Assembly: GCA_024399535.1 (NCBI GenBank)
Contig: JAKSNU010000014.1
Span: forward strand, 1 to 37,023
Origin: Paludibacteraceae bacterium
GTDB taxonomy: Bacteria; Bacteroidota; Bacteroidia; Bacteroidales; Paludibacteraceae
DNA: 37,023 bases
Direction: 5' to 3'
Under the pieces are notes generated by a model. It ran no database searches. It was not told where the DNA came from and worked only from the letters and a program-made list of their open reading frames with translations. Made by a program: the position numbers and the translations under genes. This document shows, piece after piece, positions 18,891-25,378 of the stretch (positions are counted from its first letter, which is position 1; each line of letters opens with the position of its first letter).

Positions 18891-20078
18891 TTATAATTTT
18901 TTCAATCGCTCTGCAGCTTCTGCTGTGTCTTCGTACGACCCGAAAGATGTCAGTCTGAAATAACCTTCACCCTCTGTTCCGAAACCTACGCCAGGTGTAC
19001 CCACTACGTTGAATTTGTTCAGCAGATAGTCGAAGAATTCCCACGATTTCATTCCGTTTGGACACTCAAACCATATGTATGGCGAGTTGACACCGCCTGT
19101 GTAGTATATCCCCTTGCTGTCGAGGATGTCGGTTATCAGTTTCACGTTGCGTCGGTAGTATTCGATGTTTTTGTCCGATTCTCTGAGTCCCTCTTCCGAA
19201 AGGGCTATCTCTAATCCTCGCTGGGTCATATATGGCGCACCATTATATTTGGTCGTTTGGCGTTGTTTCCATATTGTGAGCAACTGTATTCCGTCACGTT
19301 CGAGCTCTTTTGGAATGACGTTGTAGCCCATTCTGACGCAGGTGAATCCTGCTGTTTTCGACAACGAGTTGAACTCTATTGCGCAACTCCTTGCTCCTTC
19401 TATCTCGTATATTGAATGTGGACATCTATTGTCGGTGATGTATCTCTCGTAAGCGTTGTCGTACAATATGATAGCATTTGTTCTATTGGCAAATTCCACC
19501 CATTTCTGCAGTTGGTCCCTTGTGAAGGCTGCGCCTGTAGGGTTGTTTGGCGAGCAGAGGAATACAACAACTCCCTTGTTGCTATTCTCTGTGTTTTCGG
19601 GTGGGGTAGGGGTGAAGTTGTTCTCCTTCGAGCATTTCAGATATTCAATTTCGAAACCTGAAATTATTGATGTCGCTTTATATAGAGGATATACAGGGTT
19701 CTGTACCAGCATTTTCGTTTCGTGTATGTCGAATAGGTCAACGATGTTTGCTATGTCCTCGCCTATGCCGTCGCCTACTGTCACTTCGTCAGCATCTACC
19801 GTTATTCCGCGAGTTGCGTAGTATCTTGCTACAGCTTCACGCGAGAAGGCATATCCTACCTCTGGTCCATATCCTCTGAAAGTCTCGGCATGTTTCAACT
19901 CCTCCATAGCTCTTATTATCGCATCAGCAGTTACAGGTGCCAACGGACGTGTCACATCTCCTACACCGAGCTTTATGACTCTCTTCCCAGGGTTTGCTGC
20001 CACAAATTCGTCGCAACGTCTTGCCACCTCGGTGAATAGATAGTTCTTTTCTAATTTAGAGTAATTTTTATTTATCAT
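18891..20078 (-). CDS. dapL: LL-diaminopimelate aminotransferase
   Basis: DapL converts tetrahydrodipicolinate with glutamate directly to LL-diaminopimelate, bypassing the succinylase or acetylase steps of lysine and peptidoglycan synthesis. It is a 395-residue class I/II PLP enzyme: SPNNPTG at 176-182, YDNAYE at 206-211 with the pyridine-contacting Asp, and the Schiff-base lysine K241 in SLSKTAGF. The opening MINKNYSKLEKNYLFTEVARR and the segment KLGVGDVTRPL are characteristic of the DapL group rather than general aspartate aminotransferases. Its start overlaps the manC stop (ATGA). Confidence 0.93.
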   Translation of the reverse strand: MINKNYSKLEKNYLFTEVARRCDEFVAANPGKRVIKLGVGDVTRPLAPVTADAIIRAMEELKHAETFRGYGPEVGYAFSREAVARYYATRGITVDADEVTVGDGIGEDIANIVDLFDIHETKMLVQNPVYPLYKATSIISGFEIEYLKCSKENNFTPTPPENTENSNKGVVVFLCSPNNPTGAAFTRDQLQKWVEFANRTNAIILYDNAYERYITDNRCPHSIYEIEGARSCAIEFNSLSKTAGFTCVRMGYNVIPKELERDGIQLLTIWKQRQTTKYNGAPYMTQRGLEIALSEEGLRESDKNIEYYRRNVKLITDILDSKGIYYTGGVNSPYIWFECPNGMKSWEFFDYLLNKFNVVGTPGVGFGTEGEGYFRLTSFGSYEDTAEAAERLKKL

Positions 20079-21127
20079 TTTGTTTGTTCGTTTACTATTT
20101 CCTTAAGTCTCTTTTCATCGTCCTTCTTGCAAATCAAAATTATGCCGTTGTTGTGTGCAACAAGGTATCCCTCTAATCCGTCAGCGACAACTGTTTCGCC
20201 TTCTCCGACGACAGCCATGTTGTTACCTCCACCATAGAACACACCTTTGCCCTTTGCTGTAGCGTTTCCTTCAGCATCGTGGGGCGTGAGGTCGTAGAGC
20301 GACGACCATGTCCCGAGGTCGCTCCATCCGAAATCAGCCAACATAACATAAACGTTCTGAGCTTTTTCCATTACACCATAATCTATCGAGATGCTCTGCA
20401 CTGTAGGGAACATCTTGTCTATCCACTCTTGCTCTTCGTTTGTTCCATAGATGGTCATTCCGTTAGCGAACACGTCCGAAATCTCGGTAAGTTCCATTTG
20501 CAGTGCCTTCACGATTGTTTGCACGTTCCATATGAACATACCTGAGTTCCAACAGAATTCTCCCGAGGCGAGGAAGACCTTTGCCATTTCGAGGTTTGGT
20601 TTTTCGGTGAAAGTCTTAACCTTTTTCACTGCGCCGCCTCCTTCGCCAAATTGGATGTAGCCGTATCCTGTTTCTGGACGTGTAGGCTTAATGCCGAGCG
20701 TCAGTAGGGCATCGTTTAAAGAGACGAATCTCAAACCTTCGGTGACGATTCTGCGAAATTCATCGGTGTTGGTTATCAGATGATCTGATGGCAGGACAAT
20801 GATGTTTGCCGTTTTGTCCTCTTTGAATATTTTGTACGTTGCGTATGCAATGCAAGGTGCGGTGTTTCGCCTGATAGGTTCGGTCAGTATCTGACGTTCG
20901 TCTATCCCTGGCAACTGTTCCAATACTTTGCCTTTGTATCGTTTGTTGGTGACTATCAGTATGTTTTTCTTTTCAACTATTCCCTCTAATCTATCTACTG
21001 TCATCTGCAGTAGCGACCTTCCTGTTCCTAAAAAATCCAAGAATTGTTTTGGACATTCGTCTGTCGAAAAAGGCCAAAACCGGCTACCTACGCCACCTGC
21101 CATTATCACACAATAATTGTTCCCCAT
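20075..21127 (-). CDS. manC: Mannose-1-phosphate guanylyltransferase
   Basis: Makes GDP-mannose from GTP and mannose-1-phosphate for surface glycans and GDP-fucose. The chosen start gives 350 residues beginning MGNNYCVIMAGGVGSRFWPF, with the nucleotide loop GGVGSRFWP (11-19), the KQF lysine near 27, LPSDHLI, ETGYGYIQFG and FTEKPN. There is no fused C-terminal isomerase domain. An earlier in-frame ATG at 21160 falls inside the promoter's -7 box, so the later start is preferred. It is the first gene of the fourteen-gene run. Confidence 0.95.
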   Translation of the reverse strand: MGNNYCVIMAGGVGSRFWPFSTDECPKQFLDFLGTGRSLLQMTVDRLEGIVEKKNILIVTNKRYKGKVLEQLPGIDERQILTEPIRRNTAPCIAYATYKIFKEDKTANIIVLPSDHLITNTDEFRRIVTEGLRFVSLNDALLTLGIKPTRPETGYGYIQFGEGGGAVKKVKTFTEKPNLEMAKVFLASGEFCWNSGMFIWNVQTIVKALQMELTEISDVFANGMTIYGTNEEQEWIDKMFPTVQSISIDYGVMEKAQNVYVMLADFGWSDLGTWSSLYDLTPHDAEGNATAKGKGVFYGGGNNMAVVGEGETVVADGLEGYLVAHNNGIILICKKDDEKRLKEIVNEQTK

Positions 21128-21157
21128 ACTTATGTTTTTTATCAAAAATTTTGCCTG

Positions 21158-21189
21158 CAAAATTACGGATAAATTTCCATATACCCAAA
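21158..21189 (-). promoter_or_regulatory. Promoter of the manC-nadC operon
   Basis: On the minus strand TTTG (21189-21186), a 20-base spacer, then TAATTTTG (21165-21158), an exact TAnnTTTG box. Transcription would begin about 7 bases on, giving a leader of roughly 25 bases before the manC ATG at 21127. It rules against the upstream ATG at 21160, which overlaps the box. No second convincing promoter is seen in the small gaps downstream. Confidence 0.7.
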
Positions 21190-21243
21190 TTTTTTGGCAA
21201 AAAAATTAAGGTGGGTTTCTACCTATTATTTGGAGACTATTTT

Positions 21244-21294
21244 TTTTGTGTGGCTAAACAAAAAGTTATGAATATTGCCTATTCCCACACAAAA
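21244..21294. repeat. Inverted repeat in the manC/methyltransferase gap
   Basis: Exact 10-base arms, TTTTGTGTGG (21244-21253) and CCACACAAAA (21285-21294), enclose 31 bases. It lies after the methyltransferase stop but neither arm is followed by a T tract in the right sense, so I do not call a terminator. It may be a protein-binding site upstream of the manC promoter or chance. Confidence 0.35.
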
Positions 21295-21344
21295 TGAATA
21301 TTTCTTATTATAGTGGAAAAAACAAAAAAGAAACTACAATAAAT

Positions 21345-22379
21345 TTACAACCATGGTATTCCGTACAATACATTTTCCTCTGACAGCATAGTAATATCAG
21401 AAGGCATGATACATCCGCTCTTGGATAACTTATTAAGATATAGTTCCCTGATATCGGAACTCTCTATTTCTTCTCGCCTTGCCCTGCTCATTTCAAGGAA
21501 ATTCGTTTCAATTTCCAAACCAAGATAACGTCTGTTTAATAAGTTGGCTGCTATTCCAGTTGTCGCACTGCCGCTGAAGGGGTCAAGCACCCATGCATTT
21601 GGTCTTGTAGAAGCCTGAATAATCCTGGCGAGTACTCCGAGAGGTTTTTGCGTCGGGTGCTTGCCGCAGGATTTCTCCCACTTACCTATTGCAGGCATAC
21701 GCCATACATCAGTCATCTGTTTGTTGCCGTTCAGCTGCCTCATCAACTCGTAGTTGAAATAATGTGGCACTTTCTGCGATTTCCTTGCCCAGATAATAAA
21801 TTCCGTAGAGTATGTGAAATATCGGCATGAGATGTTTGGCGGTGGGTTTGTCTTAGCCCACGTAATCACATTCAGTATTTTGAAGTTCAGTTTCAACAAT
21901 TGCTGCTGCACACTGAAGATATTGTGGTAAGTGCCTGTAATCCATATTGTGGCACTATCCTTCATATGATCACGCACAGCCGAAAGCCAGCGATAGTTGA
22001 AAGCATCCATTTCTTCTGGCGACAGCGGTTTATCCCACTCGCCCTTGTCAACACAAACGACTTTACCACTCTGATAACTGATACCTCCGCCAGAAAGGAA
22101 ATACGGAGGATCTGCAAAAACCATATCAAAGCCGAATTTGAACTTTGACAAAGTCTCGACGCAGTCACCTTGAATGATGGTGAAGTCATTGTTTGGGGAT
22201 TTATAGAAGGAAGGGCCAGTATCTACCAGAAATTCTGTAGTCACAAAATCATCAGAATTCAGTGTGATACCACTATCTGTGTACGATTTTCTGACAGCCT
22301 TTTCAGCATCTTCGTACGAATCTGCTTCAACCTGCACAGTTCGCGCAAGGGTTTCTTGTATTGTAACGTTGTACCTCAT
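21345..22379 (-). CDS. DpnA-like adenine-N6 DNA methyltransferase with N-terminal DpnD/PcfM-like domain
   Basis: A 344-residue fusion. Residues 1-52 (MRYNVTIQETLARTVQVEAD onward to DDFVTTEFLV) resemble the small DpnD/PcfM family. Residues about 62-305 are a beta-class methyltransferase: catalytic DPPY at 90-93 precedes the SAM motif DPFSGSATT at 266-274. Between them lie FLSGGGISYQSGKVVCVDKG and TNPPPNISCRYFTYSTEFI, close to what I recall of DpnA of the DpnII system, which methylates A in GATC. GATC specificity is therefore likely but inferred. No endonuclease gene is near, so it looks solitary. About 35 extra residues follow the core. The likely role is epigenetic marking or protection of incoming DNA. 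Confidence 0.9.
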   Translation of the reverse strand: MRYNVTIQETLARTVQVEADSYEDAEKAVRKSYTDSGITLNSDDFVTTEFLVDTGPSFYKSPNNDFTIIQGDCVETLSKFKFGFDMVFADPPYFLSGGGISYQSGKVVCVDKGEWDKPLSPEEMDAFNYRWLSAVRDHMKDSATIWITGTYHNIFSVQQQLLKLNFKILNVITWAKTNPPPNISCRYFTYSTEFIIWARKSQKVPHYFNYELMRQLNGNKQMTDVWRMPAIGKWEKSCGKHPTQKPLGVLARIIQASTRPNAWVLDPFSGSATTGIAANLLNRRYLGLEIETNFLEMSRARREEIESSDIRELYLNKLSKSGCIMPSDITMLSEENVLYGIPWL

Positions 22380-22387
22380 ATCGGGTG

Positions 22388-22395
22388 CAAAGTTA
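22388..22395 (-). promoter_or_regulatory. Probable -7 box of the methyltransferase gene, near-leaderless
   Basis: TAACTTTG on the minus strand is an exact TAnnTTTG match only 8 bases before the ATG. A good TTTG at 19-20 bases upstream is missing, so the promoter would be weak or need an activator. If used, the mRNA would have almost no leader. Confidence 0.5.
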
Positions 22396-22423
22396 CAATC
22401 ATTTTTTTACTTAAACCCGATTA

Positions 22424-22457
22424 GATCAATCTTTAACTTTCGTGATCAAAAATGATC
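22424..22457. promoter_or_regulatory. Cluster of three GATC sites upstream of the methyltransferase
   Basis: GATC occurs at 22424, 22444 and 22454; the last two form TGATCA-AAAA-TGATCA (22443-22458). The cluster lies about 30-65 bases ahead of the -7 box, where an activator or repressor would bind. If the enzyme methylates GATC, these could serve feedback control. The regulatory role is inferred. Confidence 0.4.
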
Positions 22458-22635
22458 ATTTTCAATCCGTTATAAATATGTTGATGACTAATTATTTATG
22501 GAAAATTTTATCGATATAAAACTGTTAAAAAATAATAACAAGTAATTAGAATGGAAGTTTGTCACATTTTCTTTTTTTTTGTGGCATTTGTTGTTCTTCA
22601 TTGGGATTTATTATTGTGTATTACCGATTAACTAA

Positions 22636-22749
22636 TGTATCCTCATGAATGGCAAGACTGCTTCTGACGTTGAGAGAATCGACGTTGCAGTTTCAGGTGT
22701 ATATGTAGTGCGCATCGGCAACAGGACAGTGAATGTTCTTGTCAAGTAA
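22636..22749 (+). pseudogene. 3' remnant of a secreted protein gene (C-terminal sorting-type domain)
   Basis: The frame from 22645 reads MNGKTASDVERI then DVAVSGVYVVRIGNRTVNVL and ends VK-stop at 22747. The pattern sGVYVVRIGnrtvnVLVK at the very C-terminus is that of type IX secretion or related Bacteroidetes C-terminal domains, normally at the end of proteins of several hundred residues. A TAA stop lies directly upstream in frame at 22633, and no matching N-terminal coding sequence is present. It is most simply a decayed gene end. A genuine 34-residue peptide is less likely. Confidence 0.6.
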
Positions 22750-22780
22750 TTATTGATTCCTTTGCTTTTGCTGTGAAGTC

Positions 22781-22854
22781 GATATGAACTCGATTGTTCT
22801 TCGATACAGAATCGAGTTTATATCGAGTTCATATCGAGTTCAATTCGAGTTCAC
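22781..22854. repeat. Four tandem 11-bp repeats with an inverted upstream copy
   Basis: Units ATCGAGTTTAT, ATCGAGTTCAT, ATCGAGTTCAA and TTCGAGTTCAC stand head to tail at 22811-22854. An exact inverted copy, GATATGAACTCGAT (22781-22794), can pair with ATCGAGTTCATATC (22822-22835) to give a 14-bp stem. One turn of DNA per unit would put all copies on one helix face. Confidence 0.75.
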
Positions 22855-22865
22855 TACGGCTTTTG

Positions 22866-22996
22866 TTATGTGTTTCTTATGATTTGCTTGAGACTTTCGA
22901 TAGTATCTCGGTGGATTGTCAGTTGCCTTTCGGTCATTTTTTCCTGTGACATTGACGTGTCTTGCATTGAATCAAGTTGACCATATATGTCTCAGC
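22866..22996 (-). pseudogene. Possible remnant of a helical protein
   Basis: On the minus strand a frame ends at a TAA (22868-22866) and reads MQDTSMSQEKMTERQLTIHR then DTIESLKQIIRNT from an ATG at 22967. It is hydrophilic and heptad-like and continues upstream past one stop codon into more coding-like sequence. It resembles the N-terminal coiled coil of IS66-type transposases, but I cannot confirm this. It could be chance or a 33-residue peptide. Confidence 0.25.
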
Positions 22997-23061
22997 CTGC
23001 AAAATCTTTCGCTATGATTTTGCTATTTCTCTACTGTTTTGCATAGAAATGGCATAGGCAT

Positions 23062-23095
23062 AAAAAAGGTGCACCTTCTATTAGAAAGTGCACCT
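23062..23095 (-). terminator. Rho-independent terminator of the hydrogenase operon
   Basis: On the minus strand GGTGCACTTTCT and AGAAGGTGCACC form a 12-bp stem (one G-T pair) round an AAT loop, followed at once by six T. It lies about 20 bases after the hydC stop codon. Confidence 0.92.
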
Positions 23096-23115
23096 CATTA
23101 TATAATCCGGACGGA

Positions 23116-23601
23116 TTATGCTTGTTTGCGGTACTCGTCGAGAATGCCTGCAACCTTGTCAGTAGTCAAACGGCCAAATACTTTACCGTCAATTGTTACA
23201 ACTGGTGCAAGACCGCAAGCTCCCACGCAACGGAGACAGTCGAGCGAGAAGAGTCCATCTTCTGTAGTCTCGCCTACCTTGATGCCGAGCTGACGCTGAA
23301 TCTCGTTGAGAATCTTCTCAGAACCACGAACGTAGCATGCTGTTCCCATACATACCGAAATAGGGAATTTTCCCTTTGGAGTCATGGTGAAGAAGCTATA
23401 GAATGTCACAACACCGTAAACACTTGCTACAGGAATACGGAGACACTCAGCAACAACCTCCTGAATCTCGCGTGGAAGATAGCCGAGCAGGTGCTGTGCC
23501 TGGTGGAGGACTGTGATGAGTTCACCACTGTCGTTGCGATGTTCTGCGCAGATCTGACGTACCTTGTCTAAGATCTCTTTTGTGCAATTATCTTGTTTCA
23601 T
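23116..23601 (-). CDS. hydC: NADH-linked [FeFe] hydrogenase, NuoE-like subunit (HydC/HndA type)
   Basis: A 161-residue thioredoxin-like [2Fe-2S] protein of the NuoE family. The four ligands are visible as CMGTAC (C84, C89) and CLRCVGAC (C125, C129), and the helical lead TVLHQAQHLLGYLPREIQEVVA is standard. In such complexes it passes electrons between the FMN subunit and the hydrogenase. It is the third gene of the operon, 15 bases after hydA, and is the one gene here with a full AGGAGG ribosome-binding site. A complex I role is unlikely because the neighbour is an [FeFe] hydrogenase. Confidence 0.94.
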   Translation of the reverse strand: MKQDNCTKEILDKVRQICAEHRNDSGELITVLHQAQHLLGYLPREIQEVVAECLRIPVASVYGVVTFYSFFTMTPKGKFPISVCMGTACYVRGSEKILNEIQRQLGIKVGETTEDGLFSLDCLRCVGACGLAPVVTIDGKVFGRLTTDKVAGILDEYRKQA

Positions 23602-23609
23602 AATGTTAT

Positions 23610-23615
23610 CCTCCT
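23610..23615 (-). promoter_or_regulatory. Strong Shine-Dalgarno AGGAGG of hydC
   Basis: AGGAGG on the minus strand ends 8 bases before the hydC ATG and follows the hydA stop by one base. This is unusual in a window where almost all other genes have only A-rich leaders, and may set the dose of the small subunit. Confidence 0.7.
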
Positions 23616-23616
23616 A

Positions 23617-25356
23617 TTATTTTTTTGAATAGTGTGTATGGAGCAACTGCTCAGACAACTCGCTGCATGGAGTTCCGAGGAACTCTTTGTAAAGCTTCTG
23701 AATGTCTGGGTTCTCGTGGCTCTTGCGGATCTTCTTGTCAGCGTCAGCTGCGTAAAGACCTGCACCACGTTTTGCGAGAATCTCGCCATTGCCGCGGTGG
23801 AATGGCTGTCCACCACCATCGATACATCCGCCTGGGCAAGCCATAACTTCAATAGCGTGGAGGTCGCATTTGCCTTCGCGTACAAGGTCAACGAGTTTCT
23901 GTGCATTTGCAAGACCGTGAGCAATACCAAGTTTGATTGGAGTTCCGTTGAAGTCGATTGTTGCTACACGAACACCATCGAAACCACGAATTGCCTGGAA
24001 ATCAACGCTGCCGAGAGTCTTCTTTGTGAATACCTCATATGCTGTACGAGCTGCTGCTTCAATTACACCACCTGTAACACCGAAGATGACTGCAGCACCT
24101 GTTGACTCGCCGAGTGGGCTGTCGAACTCGCTTTCTGGAAGTTTAGCGAAGTCGATGTTGTACTGACGGATGAGGCGTGCAAGTTCGCGTGTCGTGATTG
24201 AAATGTTTACGTCAGGGTCGCCATTTGTTGACATTTCAGGACGTTTGCACTCATATTTCTTAGCTACGCAAGGCATGACTGAAACAACTATGAGGTCTTT
24301 GCGGTCAACGCCAATCTTCTTAGCGAAGTAGTTCTTAGCGATAGCACCAAACATCTGTTGTGGTGAACGTGCTGAAGAAAGGTGAGCGAGGAGGTCTGGA
24401 TTGTGTTTCTCCATATAGAGAACCCAAGCTGGACAGCAAGAAGTCATCAATGGGAGTTTTACGCTCTTGTCGCCTTTCAAAGCTTTCTCGATACGTCCAA
24501 GAAGCTCAGTACCTTCCTCCATGATTGTAAGGTCGGCAGCGAAGTCTGTATCAAATACGTGGTCGAAACCAATCTGACGGAGAGCAGTAGCCATTTTGCC
24601 TGCTACGTTTGCGCCTGGTTCGCAACCAAATTCCTGACCGAGGGCAACGCGAACAGCTGGAGCTGGTTGAACGACAACAGTCTTGGTTGGGTCGTTGAGA
24701 GCAGCGATTACCTCGTCGATATGTGGATTCTCAGAGAGAGCACCTGTAGGACATACAGCAACGCATTGTCCGCAGTTAACACACTCGCTATCGGTGAGAG
24801 GTTTCTCGAAAGCAGTACCCATGATAGCACCAAAACCACGGTTTGTAGCTGAGAGGGCACCTACACCCTGAATCTCGTTACATGCAGTCTCGCAACGGCG
24901 GCAAGAGATACATTTGTCCATATTGCGGACAATCGAAGCACTCTTGTCCATCTCGAAGTGAGTGGTTGCTCCTTGATATGACACCTTACGGATGCCAAGG
25001 TCGATTGCTACAGACTGGAGGTCGCAACGTCCGCTCTTCACGCAAGTCAGACACTCGTCTGGGTGGTTCGAAAGGAGGAGCTCCATAACTGTACGACGAG
25101 CGTTGAGAACTCGAGGTGTATGCGTGTAAACTACCATACCTTCAGTACAGTCAGTCTTACATGCTGGGGCGAGGTTACGGCGACCTTCAACTTCGACAAC
25201 GCAGATACGGCAAGCACCTGGTTTGTTTGCATAGTTGAGCTCGTGCATATGCATGTGACACAAGGTAGGGATTTTGATACCAGCCTGTGCTGCAGCATCG
25301 AGAATGGTGACACCTTTTTCAACCTCTAAAACTCTATTATCAATTGTTACTTTCAT
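23617..25356 (-). CDS. hydA: [FeFe] hydrogenase catalytic subunit (group A, HydA/HndD type)
   Basis: A 579-residue enzyme that makes or consumes H2. N-terminal [2Fe-2S] ligands C33, C49, C52 and C66; the His-ligated [4Fe-4S] motif H98xxxC102xxC105xxxxxC111; two [4Fe-4S] clusters with C149/152/155/159 and C192/195/198/202. The H-cluster signatures are all present: TSCCPAW (305-311), MPCVAKKYE (361-369) and ACPGGCIDGGGQP (506-518). So the whole chain to the H-cluster looks intact. About 50 residues follow the last signature. It lies between the NuoF-like and NuoE-like genes, which makes it a cytoplasmic NAD(H)-linked, possibly electron-bifurcating enzyme. Maturases HydE, HydF and HydG are not in the window. 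Confidence 0.97.
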   Translation of the reverse strand: MKVTIDNRVLEVEKGVTILDAAAQAGIKIPTLCHMHMHELNYANKPGACRICVVEVEGRRNLAPACKTDCTEGMVVYTHTPRVLNARRTVMELLLSNHPDECLTCVKSGRCDLQSVAIDLGIRKVSYQGATTHFEMDKSASIVRNMDKCISCRRCETACNEIQGVGALSATNRGFGAIMGTAFEKPLTDSECVNCGQCVAVCPTGALSENPHIDEVIAALNDPTKTVVVQPAPAVRVALGQEFGCEPGANVAGKMATALRQIGFDHVFDTDFAADLTIMEEGTELLGRIEKALKGDKSVKLPLMTSCCPAWVLYMEKHNPDLLAHLSSARSPQQMFGAIAKNYFAKKIGVDRKDLIVVSVMPCVAKKYECKRPEMSTNGDPDVNISITTRELARLIRQYNIDFAKLPESEFDSPLGESTGAAVIFGVTGGVIEAAARTAYEVFTKKTLGSVDFQAIRGFDGVRVATIDFNGTPIKLGIAHGLANAQKLVDLVREGKCDLHAIEVMACPGGCIDGGGQPFHRGNGEILAKRGAGLYAADADKKIRKSHENPDIQKLYKEFLGTPCSELSEQLLHTHYSKK

Positions 25357-25378
25357 TGTTTTAATGTTTAGGATTGTT

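Larger units (their letters stand above)
22380..23115. other. About 700 bases without an intact gene
   Basis: Contents seen: the methyltransferase promoter box and GATC cluster (22388-22457), an A/T-rich stretch (22460-22640) with a doubtful 26-codon hydrophobic frame (22551-22631 plus), a secreted-protein 3' remnant (22636-22749 plus), an 11-bp tandem repeat (22811-22854), a possible helical remnant (22866-22996 minus), and the hydrogenase terminator (23062-23095). Confidence 0.8.

Noticed and set aside
21128-21160. Upstream ATG of manC at 21160
   Set aside because: It overlaps the promoter -7 box and adds residues not typical of the family.
21211-21226. Small hairpin as terminator of the methyltransferase gene
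   Set aside because: The stem is only 4 bp (AGGT/ACCT); too weak even though a T run lies nearby.
22551-22631. 26-codon hydrophobic plus-strand frame
   Set aside because: Could be a toxin-like or signal peptide, but it spans a T run, lacks a promoter or ribosome-binding site, and has no support beyond being open.
21345-23115. Complete restriction-modification system
   Set aside because: No endonuclease or specificity gene is found on either side of the methyltransferase within the window.
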